A DNA stretch of 9,925 nucleotides from Candidatus Peribacterales bacterium (GTDB lineage Bacteria; Patescibacteriota; Gracilibacteria; Peribacterales; Peribacteraceae). Location of the stretch: assembly GCA_020059985.1 (NCBI GenBank), contig JAGVCI010000121.1, positions 1 to 9,925 of the forward strand, written 5' to 3'. Position numbers and translations under genes: made by a program. The notes beneath the pieces were generated by a model that was not told the origin of the DNA, did no database searches, and worked only from the letters and a program-made list of their open reading frames with translations. Of the stretch, positions 1 through 5,561 are shown in pieces (positions within the stretch are counted from its first letter, which is position 1; every line of letters starts with the position of its first letter).

Positions 1-1
1 G

Positions 2-499
2 TTCGCGGCCGTCATGTTCCGGGATTTATGGAAAGAGTACGCCTGGCCCGCAGCGCGATTCGTGTTGCTTCTTCTCGTGGGCATTCAAGCGTGGTGGTCG
101 TACCCCCTCATGTTTGAGTGGAAACCTCAGTTCTCTCGTGCAGAGCTAATGGCGATTGAGAGACTTTCGTCTGTCGTCGAAGACGATGCGGCGATCATTT
201 CTCTCGAGAATCGTGCGGCGGTTTGGATCCGCGGATGGCTCCCCGACACCCAAGTGGGCGCCCCGGGCCTCTTCGATTTTCCAGCGTGGGGGAGCACAGA
301 GTGGGAAGCGTTCCTCTACGGAAGCAATGAGGAGCGTCATGCACTTCTGAATGATCTTCCTCGTCCGCTCTATTTCTTCACGACACCGCTCTTCTTCTCA
401 CACTATGGTGATTCCATTCGCGGATTCATGTCCGATTCGTGTTTTGAACTGGTGGAGGGCACAGCACTCCTTCGCGTGAACTGCCCCGCATCGATCTAA
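2..499 (+). CDS. C-terminal end of a multi-pass membrane protein, possibly a GT-C type glycosyltransferase (5' end outside window)
   Basis: The frame is open to the first base of the window, so this is probably the end of a longer gene; the ATG at 14 is unlikely to be the true start. About 166 codons are visible. Near residues 17-35 (WPAARFVLLLLVGIQAWW) there is one hydrophobic segment, read as the last transmembrane helix. A soluble tail of about 130 residues follows, rich in aromatic residues and Pro. A final membrane helix followed by a non-cytoplasmic tail is the usual end of GT39/PMT-like and related GT-C glycosyltransferases, which use polyprenyl-phosphate sugars. No catalytic motif is visible, so that assignment is a guess from architecture. 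It ends in TAA, 14 bases before lgt on the same strand, so the two are probably co-transcribed. Confidence 0.6.
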   Translation, partial: FAAVMFRDLWKEYAWPAARFVLLLLVGIQAWWSYPLMFEWKPQFSRAELMAIERLSSVVEDDAAIISLENRAAVWIRGWLPDTQVGAPGLFDFPAWGSTEWEAFLYGSNEERHALLNDLPRPLYFFTTPLFFSHYGDSIRGFMSDSCFELVEGTALLRVNCPASI

Positions 500-513
500 T
501 TTCTCATTCTCCC

Positions 514-1293
514 ATGCAGTTTTTCCCCTCTCGCACTATCGCCGTCGAAATTCTCGGTTGGCCGATCCATTGGTACGGCCTTCTCTATGTTGCGGCGTTT
601 CTTCTTGCATCGTGGATGCTTCCCCGACTCCAGAAGTACCGCAAGCTCTCGCTCACGCATGATGATTGGTCTGCGCTTCTCACATGGGCGATTATTGGCG
701 TACTCGCCGGCGGCAGACTTGGTTTCGTTCTCTTCTTCGAACCCTTCTACTTTCTCGCGCACCCACTCGAGATCTTGCAGGTGTGGCATGGCGGCATGTC
801 CTCGCACGGTGGGTTTATTGGTGTGACGATTGCGCTCTACTTCGTTTGTCGAAAGCAGAAGATTAACCTTCTTGCACTCGCGGACACTATTGTGGTTCCT
901 GTGGCTATTGGTCTCGCTTTAGGACGACTTGGGAACTTCATCAACGGTGAGCTCTACGGCATTCAAACCACACTTCCATGGGGCATGAGCTTTGACGGAG
1001 CCGATGGACTGCGTCATCCCACGCAACTGTACGCTATCGCAAAAGATCTCGTGATCGCGGTGGTTTGCTTCGTGCACCTCACACGCGCACGTCCGGTGAT
1101 TATTGGGCATACGATTGCACTCTTTCTTATCCTCTACGGAGGACTACGATACCTTTTGGAATATTTCCGCGATCAATCGTACGGAGTCATGGACTGGGGA
1201 TTTTTCACAATCAGTCCTGGCCAACTCTTCACGATTCCGATCATCGTTGCCGGAGCGTATCTGTGGTGGGAGCTCTCGAAGCGTTCTCGCTAG
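514..1293 (+). CDS. lgt: Prolipoprotein diacylglyceryl transferase
   Basis: Lgt transfers diacylglycerol from phosphatidylglycerol to the lipobox cysteine of prolipoproteins in the cytoplasmic membrane, the first step of lipoprotein maturation. The 259-residue length is slightly short but normal for the family. The signature is clear: GRLGNFINGELYG at 137-149, with R138, N141, E146 and G149 matching the essential E. coli positions R143, N146, E151 and G154. Also present are Y21 (HWYG), H98 in the GGMSSHGG loop (E. coli H103) and R212 in LRYLLEYFR (E. coli R239). About seven hydrophobic segments alternate with short loops. ATG 514 is chosen because family alignment begins within about ten residues of it; no Shine-Dalgarno sequence precedes it. 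The upstream membrane-protein gene ends 14 bases before. The TAG stop shares CTAG with the stop of the convergent rnhB, with no terminator between. Confidence 0.96.
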   Translation: MQFFPSRTIAVEILGWPIHWYGLLYVAAFLLASWMLPRLQKYRKLSLTHDDWSALLTWAIIGVLAGGRLGFVLFFEPFYFLAHPLEILQVWHGGMSSHGGFIGVTIALYFVCRKQKINLLALADTIVVPVAIGLALGRLGNFINGELYGIQTTLPWGMSFDGADGLRHPTQLYAIAKDLVIAVVCFVHLTRARPVIIGHTIALFLILYGGLRYLLEYFRDQSYGVMDWGFFTISPGQLFTIPIIVAGAYLWWELSKRSR

Positions 1294-1871
1294 TGCAGAT
1301 ACGTTCTGCGGTGGAGAGGGGACGGGCCATGTACTCTGATCGCTTCTTGATGCTCGAGTGTTCCGTACCCTTTGTGTGAGGCAAACCCGAACTGCGGAAA
1401 CTTTTTATCGAGATCGATCATCAGTCGATCACGCGTCACCTTCGCGACGATGGACGCTGCCGAGATACAGGGCTCGGTTTGATCTCCGCGGATGATGCTG
1501 GTGTGTGGATAGTCGAACCAAAATTTATCGCGACCATCGACCAAGAGAAATTCTGGCTTCACGTGTCGCTCGATGTCCTTCACCGCGAGTTGCATCGCGC
1601 GCTCCGTTGCCGTGAGGATCCCGTCGCTATCGATGACAGATGCCGGGACAATGCCAATACCGAAAGTGCAGTGTACTTCGATCCAGGCGTATGCCTCTTC
1701 TCGTTCGGCAGGTGTGAGCATCTTGCTATCTTTGATCAAATTTTGTGTACAAAGATCATCAATCAGCATGCAAGCACTAGCAACGACTGGTCCGGCGAGC
1801 GCGCCACGTCCAGCCTCATCAATTCCAATAATGCACGTCGTTTTTGCCTGAGTAGAGGGCTTTGTGGGCAA
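1290..1871 (-). CDS. rnhB: Ribonuclease HII
   Basis: RNase HII cleaves the RNA strand of RNA:DNA hybrids, including single ribonucleotides in DNA, using two metal ions in the cytoplasm. The 193-residue protein has the family pattern: IGIDEAGRGALAGPVV from residue 15 with acidic residues D18 and E19, the third at D112 (LLVDGRDKF), the fourth at D130 (RGDQTEPCISAASIVAKV), and the C-terminal SHKGYGT block at 165-171 with the substrate-sensing tyrosine Y169. The GRG motif at 21-23 (ribonucleotide recognition) is intact. The start is TTG at 1871; an in-frame TAA lies three codons upstream, and no ATG or GTG occurs before the conserved core. No Shine-Dalgarno sequence is visible. The 3' end overlaps the convergent lgt stop by three bases. 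Its promoter probably lies in the AT-rich stretch 1872-1910. Confidence 0.95.
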   Translation of the reverse strand: MPTKPSTQAKTTCIIGIDEAGRGALAGPVVASACMLIDDLCTQNLIKDSKMLTPAEREEAYAWIEVHCTFGIGIVPASVIDSDGILTATERAMQLAVKDIERHVKPEFLLVDGRDKFWFDYPHTSIIRGDQTEPCISAASIVAKVTRDRLMIDLDKKFPQFGFASHKGYGTLEHQEAIRVHGPSPLHRRTYLH

Positions 1872-1907
1872 TTGACTGAATTAACAAAATAGTTCAAAAT
1901 ATATAAG
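1872..1907 (+). promoter_or_regulatory. Candidate sigma-70-type promoter in an AT-rich divergent region
   Basis: TTGACT (1872-1877, five of six -35 matches) is followed after 17 bases by CAAAAT (1895-1900, four of six -10 matches). An overlapping alternative is TTAACA (1881-1886) with TATAAG (1902-1907), five of six at each box but only a 15-base spacer. Either would start + transcription near 1907-1914, at the first paired segment of the leader. The stretch is markedly AT-rich against its surroundings and also lies upstream of rnhB on the other strand. Judged by eye only. Confidence 0.4.
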
Positions 1908-2014
1908 TTGCTCTTTCCTAATCGTACGCGGAGTCTGCGCATTCGGTAGCGCTTTCGCTCGACACGTGGTCGAGCTCGTTGCCGAATTGTTGGCTCTATG
2001 GAAGGAGCTTGGAC

Positions 2015-2137
2015 ATGGATGTTCTCTGGTTCATGGATGATGAGACGTTGTTTACCTTCTGCTGGTACTCCTCGGTAGTCATGCACTTCAGTGTGTATAT
2101 CTTCCTCGGGTATCTCTGGGTAAAAACTCCTCGTTAA
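2015..2137 (+). CDS. Candidate 40-residue single-pass membrane micro-protein
   Basis: ATG at 2015 follows GGAAGGAG (2000-2007) at a seven-base spacing, the best Shine-Dalgarno sequence in the window. The frame runs 40 codons to TAA at 2135-2137, eleven bases before a terminator-like hairpin. The peptide has an acidic N-terminus (MDVLWFMDDE), a hydrophobic stretch at about 11-36 and a basic end (KTPR), consistent with one membrane helix with its C-terminus inside. Against it: the composition is rich in Trp, Met, Phe and Tyr, which can arise when a hydrophilic minus-strand frame is read in mirror register, and such a minus frame exists here (2143 down into rnhB). No homologue is recognised. The Shine-Dalgarno sequence would be masked by pairing with 1910-1918. 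It is supported by the translation signal and terminator, not by similarity. Confidence 0.35.
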   Translation: MDVLWFMDDETLFTFCWYSSVVMHFSVYIFLGYLWVKTPR

Positions 2138-2147
2138 TGCCAACTTT

Positions 2148-2183
2148 AGCCGCTGCGTACCTCGTACGTGGCGGCTTGTTTTA
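2148..2183 (+). terminator. Rho-independent terminator, + orientation
   Basis: AGCCGCTGCGTAC (2148-2160) pairs with GTACGTGGCGGCT (2164-2176) over 13 positions, two of them adjacent G-U wobbles, with a three-base loop CTC. It is followed by TGTTTTA (2177-2183). The T-rich tail lies only on the + side; the minus-strand continuation past the hairpin is TAAAGTTGG, and the two wobbles become mismatches there. It therefore ends + transcription, although no large + gene precedes it; its last bases overlap the stop codon of the minus-strand ligase gene. Confidence 0.6.
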
Positions 2184-3479
2184 GAGTGCGCGCAGAAGTT
2201 CACGCGCGATCTCTCGCTCGTTCCACGGGATCTGCCCCTGCTTCACCCACATGGTGGTGTCACTCCCTTTCGCACAGAGAATGACGATGTCTCCGGGTCG
2301 GGCAGCTTTCACAATGAAGCGCATAGCTTCTCCACGATCGAAAATCTGATGAGCTTCGCACGCGTTCTGGTCAACTCCTGCCCAGACTTCATCAATAATC
2401 TTCTGTGGATCTTCGGTGTACGGATCTTCATTCGTGACGACGACGACGTCACCGAGATCGCTACAGATTTTTCCGACGAGTGGTCTTTTCTCCCGCATAC
2501 GATCACCGCAACTTCCGGTGAGTACGAGAAGTCTCTTTCCCGCGGGGAGCATTTCGCGCAATGTGCTGAGTGTTCGCTCGTAGGCGTGCGGCGTGACGGT
2601 GAAATCCACATAGAGCGAAAAAGGTTGTCCTTCATCGATCCGTTCCATGCGGCCAGGAACTCCACGGAAGTCCTTCAGTGCTTCTGCCGCAGTTCGCAAA
2701 GGAATGCCCAACGCGAGTGCACTCCCGATGGCCGTAAGCGCGTTTTCGACGTTGAAATGACCAGGGATCGCTAAAGTGAGCTCGCAGGTTTCTCCCGATT
2801 TCTGACGGAGTGTCGCGACGATGCGGCCATCAACAATGTGAATATTTTCTGCGGAGAGATCAGCGTTTGGAGACTCTGTCGCATATGTCATGGTGTGTGC
2901 CGCAGGGATGTCCCTATACATCGCATAGGATTCATCCTCGAGATTGAGCACCTTTGTTCCATTCCGGCGAAGCATGCGAAACAAAATGCCTTTGTCTGCT
3001 CGGTACTGCTGCATGGATCCGTGGTAATCGAGATGTTCCATAGAGGTATTGGTGATCGCACCGACGAGTGGCCACGTGCAGAGGACGCGTCCCTGGGTGA
3101 GTCCGTGCGATGACATTTCGATGACGGCGTGTGTGCATTCATTCTTCACGAGGTCACGCAGAAATTTTTGAATCATGAATGGTGACGGCGAGGTCTTCTG
3201 CGTCGTGTTCCAGGTGACTTGATCTTCGATCTGCACGAACGCGGTGGAGAGTGCTCCCGTTTTTATACCGGCACGCTGAAGAATGTGTGCGGTCATGCCG
3301 ACGGTCGTTGTTTTCCCATCTGTGCCGGTAATTCCAATGATCGTGAGAGATCTCGCGGGGAAACCGTAACGAAGTGCCGCCAGAAATCCCTTTGCCCGAT
3401 GCCACGAAAGGCGCAGGGGACTGCGCTGCGGGATGAGTGCTTTTAAGCGACGGAGGAGTGCGCTCATACGGCTACGCAT
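2181..3479 (-). CDS. MurE-type Mur ligase (UDP-N-acetylmuramyl-tripeptide synthetase-like) lacking the N-terminal domain
   Basis: Mur ligases add an amino acid or peptide to UDP-MurNAc precursors of peptidoglycan in the cytoplasm, using ATP and an acyl-phosphate intermediate. This 432-residue protein has the central ATPase domain: P-loop ITGTDGKTTT at 50-59, EMSSHGL 121-127, HLDYHG 149-154, the carbamylated-lysine position K163 (YRADKGILF) and PGHFNVENALTA 239-250. The C-terminal ligase domain has GRMERI 276-281, VDFTVTPHAYERT 291-303 and TGSCGDR 321-327. Bacterial MurE proteins place the P-loop after about 110 residues; here only about 50 precede it, so the UDP-binding N-terminal domain is missing. 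The meso-diaminopimelate motif DNPR is replaced by EDPY (351-354), so the amino acid added cannot be assigned. ATG 3479 gives MRSRM; ATG at codon 5 is an alternative; neither has a Shine-Dalgarno sequence. It lies 116 bases downstream of the kinase gene. murE is the closest symbol but function is uncertain. Confidence 0.87.
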   Translation of the reverse strand: MRSRMSALLRRLKALIPQRSPLRLSWHRAKGFLAALRYGFPARSLTIIGITGTDGKTTTVGMTAHILQRAGIKTGALSTAFVQIEDQVTWNTTQKTSPSPFMIQKFLRDLVKNECTHAVIEMSSHGLTQGRVLCTWPLVGAITNTSMEHLDYHGSMQQYRADKGILFRMLRRNGTKVLNLEDESYAMYRDIPAAHTMTYATESPNADLSAENIHIVDGRIVATLRQKSGETCELTLAIPGHFNVENALTAIGSALALGIPLRTAAEALKDFRGVPGRMERIDEGQPFSLYVDFTVTPHAYERTLSTLREMLPAGKRLLVLTGSCGDRMREKRPLVGKICSDLGDVVVVTNEDPYTEDPQKIIDEVWAGVDQNACEAHQIFDRGEAMRFIVKAARPGDIVILCAKGSDTTMWVKQGQIPWNEREIARELLRAL

Positions 3480-3516
3480 TGTAAACGAAATATTTTGATA
3501 GTGTATTGTGTCACCT

Positions 3517-3542
3517 ATATCGGCGTAGCGCTACGCCGATAT
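3517..3542. repeat. 26-bp perfect palindrome between riboflavin kinase and Mur ligase genes
   Basis: ATATCGGCGTAGC is followed directly by its exact reverse complement, giving 26 bases of perfect dyad symmetry with no spacer. It lies 37 bases upstream of the Mur ligase start and 53 bases past the kinase stop. On the minus (gene) strand no T-run follows, so it is not a terminator for the kinase; on + it is followed by TCGCTTTTG, a weak terminator-like tail, but no + gene leads into it. It could be an operator, an mRNA processing or stabilising hairpin, or a mobile small palindrome. Confidence 0.7.
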
Positions 3543-3595
3543 TCGCTTTTGTAAGTTGTAAAACAGTGATTGTGGATGAGCATCGCGAAGTCGCA

Positions 3596-3967
3596 TCATG
3601 GACGCTTCAGGATACCACGCGCACGCTGGATATCGATCGCAATTTGCTCTTTTAACGCATCGACGGAGGGGAAGTTTTCGACGCTCCGTAGCCATTCAAT
3701 GGTCTCGACGGTGACCGACGTTGGAGGAGTATCAACGACCTCGTCGAGCAGATGCGCTTCGCATGACGGAGTGTCTTTAAAGACTGGCCGCGGTCCGTAG
3801 TGGAGCGTCGCCGGAAATTCTTTCTCGTCGAAGGTGACGTAGCAGGCGTACACGCCCTCCTTCATTGCTGCGGGAACATCACTCATCGAAAGATTGATCG
3901 TGGGCGTGCCCAGACCTTTGCCTCGTCCTGATCCCCGTACCACTCTAGCGGAGAATGTCGTACGCAT
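3596..3967 (-). CDS. Stand-alone riboflavin kinase (flavokinase domain only)
   Basis: This enzyme phosphorylates riboflavin to FMN with ATP in the cytoplasm. Most bacteria carry it as the C-terminal half of bifunctional RibF; here the 123-residue protein is only that half and lacks the N-terminal FAD synthetase (nucleotidylyl transferase) domain. Visible family features are RGSGRGKGLGTPTINL (11-26; usual form GxGRGxxLGFPTANL), EGVYACYV (37-44), the HYGPRPVF block (57-64), CEAHLLDE (69-76) with E70 at the catalytic-base position, and the closing LRSVENFPSVDALKEQIAID (93-112). The ATG overlaps the stop of the upstream SLH gene as TAATG, so translation is probably coupled. The stop is TGA exactly where the family ends. 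FAD synthesis would need another enzyme elsewhere. The domain call is strong; ribF would be misleading as a symbol because half is absent. Confidence 0.92.
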   Translation of the reverse strand: MRTTFSARVVRGSGRGKGLGTPTINLSMSDVPAAMKEGVYACYVTFDEKEFPATLHYGPRPVFKDTPSCEAHLLDEVVDTPPTSVTVETIEWLRSVENFPSVDALKEQIAIDIQRARGILKRP

Positions 3968-4995
3968 TAGGGGTTCTCGCCGAGAGCTTCGCGTGCGCTC
4001 GATGCCATGTTGCCCGCGATGGTTTGCACTTGCTCAGCGATAGAGGCAAGCTCTGGCGCGATCTCCTTGGCACTGGCACCGAGATCCCACGCTTCCTTTG
4101 CGAGTGTGACGACCTGTTCGTATTGCTGGTTGGCTCCGGCCTCGTAGGCCAGCACAAGTTTGCGGAACGCTTCCGAAACCTTGACCGCTCCACGGACAAT
4201 CGACTCATCTGGTCTTTGCAGGTGCGCTCCGCGTGCGGCGATGAGACCGCGAGCCGAGGCGAAGTTCGCCTGATCAAGAGCATTCTGTTCCAGTAAGTTG
4301 AGGAGAATAAGAATTTCATTCTCTGCTTCGGAAAGCAGCGCCTGTGTACGACGACCTTCGCGATACATGATGAAACGGTAGAGCAGGAGAGCAGTCTCAC
4401 CGCGTGTCAGTTCTTGGGCCGGGTAGAGGAGACCGTCTTGTCCGACCATGATCATGGAGGACGCGACTGCGTAACGCATGTACGGATAGAACCACTCATT
4501 CACATTTGCGACGTCCGACGAAAGCGGGAGCGAAAGTTCTGAGAGTGTCGTAGTAGGGGCGACTTCATTGGCGAGCTCCAGCATTTTCAAAAATTCTGCA
4601 CGAATGACTGTGTTTCCTCCGAGGAAATTAGGCTTTGATGGCGGACCGTCGATCACGCCGCGCGCTCGTGCGGCTTCGGTGTAGGGGAGGAACCAGGCAT
4701 CCGCAGTGACATCGCCGAACGGGCTCGTGGTGTAATTCGAAAGAGTCTCAGCATCCACTATCGGGGCGATAATGATCTTCAGCGCTTCCGCTCGATTCAC
4801 CTTGCGATCAGGTTGGAACGATCCATCGGCGTATCCAGAGATCACGCCATTCTCCTTCAGGTATTCCACAGCCTCGAATGCTGGGTGTCCTGGAGGAACG
4901 TCCGAAAAAGACTGCGTTTGGGCAAAAGCCGTGGAAACGAGGAAGGCTGATCCGAGTGTTGTGGAGAGGCACAGGAGTGCCCGTTGTCTCGTCAT
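3967..4995 (-). CDS. Secreted S-layer-homology (SLH) domain protein with helical C-terminal region
   Basis: The 342-residue protein begins with a signal peptide (basic MTRQR, hydrophobic core, AFAQ; cleavage near residue 26). Three SLH modules follow: about 29-78 (FSDVPPGHPAFEAVEYLKEN, then ISGYADGSFQPDRKVNRAEA), about 93-143 (FGDVTADAWFLPYTEAARA) and about 158-211 (DVANVNEWFYPYMRYAVA, then LTRGETALLLYRF). SLH modules usually bind pyruvylated cell-wall polymers and anchor proteins to the envelope. Residues about 217-342 are Ala/Glu/Leu-rich and predicted helical, resembling TPR-like packing, with no recognised enzyme motif. ATG 4995 is chosen because it directly starts a proper signal peptide; no Shine-Dalgarno sequence precedes it. 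The stop overlaps the riboflavin kinase start (TAATG), an odd pairing of surface anchor and flavin enzyme. What it does beyond anchoring is unknown. Confidence 0.9.
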   Translation of the reverse strand: MTRQRALLCLSTTLGSAFLVSTAFAQTQSFSDVPPGHPAFEAVEYLKENGVISGYADGSFQPDRKVNRAEALKIIIAPIVDAETLSNYTTSPFGDVTADAWFLPYTEAARARGVIDGPPSKPNFLGGNTVIRAEFLKMLELANEVAPTTTLSELSLPLSSDVANVNEWFYPYMRYAVASSMIMVGQDGLLYPAQELTRGETALLLYRFIMYREGRRTQALLSEAENEILILLNLLEQNALDQANFASARGLIAARGAHLQRPDESIVRGAVKVSEAFRKLVLAYEAGANQQYEQVVTLAKEAWDLGASAKEIAPELASIAEQVQTIAGNMASSAREALGENP

Positions 4996-5098
4996 ATGGC
5001 CGCGATGGTAGCAGGAGGTTCTCGTCGCTACAACTAGCCCTTTCTGCCGCCGTTTTTCAAAAGATCATACATATACGCTTCAGCGGAATGATGAAGTG

Positions 5099-5127
5099 AT
5101 TTCAAAAAAATTACCTCAGTTCGTCAA
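5099..5127 (-). promoter_or_regulatory. Candidate promoter for the SLH-kinase-ligase gene group
   Basis: On the minus strand TTGACG (5127-5122, five of six -35 matches) is followed after 17 bases by TGAAAT (5104-5099, four of six -10 matches). This would give a leader of roughly 95 bases before the ATG at 4995. The leader can form a weak GTAGC/GCTAC hairpin and contains CCTCC, which resembles an anti-Shine-Dalgarno sequence. Assigned by eye. Confidence 0.35.
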
Positions 5128-5194
5128 CCGCGTGCTTTCTCTTCCTCGCAGATGTGGCTTCTCTGTGCACTCTATTCTTTGATGCTCGTATGGT

Positions 5195-5241
5195 TGACTG
5201 GCCACATGGTGCTTTCAGATGAGAGCACGGTGGCTCTGTCA
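5195..5241 (+). repeat. Extended imperfect hairpin
   Basis: Three stem blocks are nested: TGAC (5195-5198) with GTCA (5238-5241), GGCCAC (5200-5205) with GTGGCT (5230-5235), and GTGCTTTC (5209-5216) with GAGAGCAC (5221-5228), loop AGAT. There are 18 pairs in all, two of them G-U on the + strand, with small internal loops. No T-run follows, so it is not a terminator. It lies at the front of the possible 83-codon frame and may belong to a small RNA. Confidence 0.5.
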
Positions 5242-5464
5242 TGAAAGATCAGAGACATTGGTGCCTTTCGTGGTCTTTCGGAAGCGGGCTACGCGCATAT
5301 GCGGCATCGAGAAATCTCGGAAAGATGCGATACGCTCCAACTGCGGAGCGTGCAGAGAGAGTGATTCAGCCAAGAGAGAAAATAGAAGATCGGACAGAAT
5401 CGCAACAGAGCGGTGGTGTGCAGAATGTCTTCGTTGAAGAGTTGGAGCAAATGTCAGAGAGAGC

Positions 5465-5493
5465 TGGACGCGGAGCTGCAAATTGTCTATAAT
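5465..5493 (+). promoter_or_regulatory. Promoter for the HTH-surface protein operon
   Basis: TGGACG (5465-5470, four of six -35 matches) lies 17 bases before a perfect TATAAT (5488-5493). Transcription would begin near 5500, leaving a leader of about 60 bases, AT-rich at first and without a Shine-Dalgarno sequence, before the GTG at 5562. Confidence 0.55.
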
Positions 5494-5561
5494 AAAACGA
5501 TAGATAATTTCATATACACCTCATACACAAACATCCTCATCAGCTACGTGCATCCTTACAT

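Larger units (their letters stand above)
1908..2183 (+). ncRNA. Candidate structured leader RNA or small RNA ending in an intrinsic terminator
   Basis: A transcript from the promoter just upstream could form several helices. GCTCTTTCC (1910-1918) can pair with GGAAGGAGC (2000-2008) over nine base pairs, one of them G-U. Inside that lies ATTCGGTAGC (1941-1950) with GTTGCCGAAT (1978-1987), ten pairs including two G-U. This is capped by a perfect seven-pair stem, GCTCGAC (1957-1963) with GTCGAGC (1969-1975), loop ACGTG. A small hairpin fits at 1927-1939 and another at about 2082-2097. The wobble pairs would be A-C mismatches if the minus strand were transcribed, which favours +. No match to tmRNA, RNase P RNA, 6S or SRP RNA was recognised. 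It may be the 5' leader of the 40-codon frame at 2015 or a small RNA in its own right. Pairing was found by hand, not by energy folding. Confidence 0.4.
4996..5464. other. Gene-poor intergenic region with several hairpins
   Basis: No convincing gene lies between the SLH gene and the promoter of the HTH gene. Hairpins are seen at 5195-5241 (18 pairs in three blocks), 5304-5328 (GCAT-CGAG, loop AAAT, CTCG, five-base bulge, ATGC) and 5332-5351 (ACGCTCC, loop AACTGC, GGAGCGT). A 10-base palindrome CGCATATGCG sits at 5294-5303. A + frame at 5241-5492 (83 codons) and a minus frame at 5239-5481 (80 codons) exist. The + frame uses AGA arginine repeatedly, unlike neighbouring genes, which prefer CGT/CGC, and neither has a Shine-Dalgarno sequence or a recognised domain. 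A 30-codon hydrophobic frame, ATG 5152 to TGA 5242, has no start signal. A perfect AGGAGG at 5013-5018 on + has no start codon after it. It may hold a small RNA or the remains of a decayed gene. Confidence 0.5.

Noticed and set aside
1763..2203. Minus-strand open frame of 146 codons across the rnhB-ligase gap, with a hydrophilic, Arg-rich reading
   Set aside because: Its last third is an out-of-frame reading of rnhB, its first codons lie in the ligase gene and the hairpin, it has no start signal, and the paired segments and terminator favour + transcription. A version starting at TTG 2143 cannot be fully excluded, because it mirrors the 40-codon + frame codon for codon.
2349..2774. 141-codon + frame inside the ligase gene
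   Set aside because: It is antisense to conserved Mur ligase motifs that are intact on the minus strand; no homology or start signal.
5152..5242. 30-codon hydrophobic frame starting ATG at 5152
   Set aside because: It has no ribosome site or terminator and a length easily reached by chance.
5241..5492. 83-codon + frame in the gene-poor region
   Set aside because: No Shine-Dalgarno sequence, no recognised domain, several AGA codons unlike the neighbours, and overlap with hairpins and with the -10 box of the HTH promoter.
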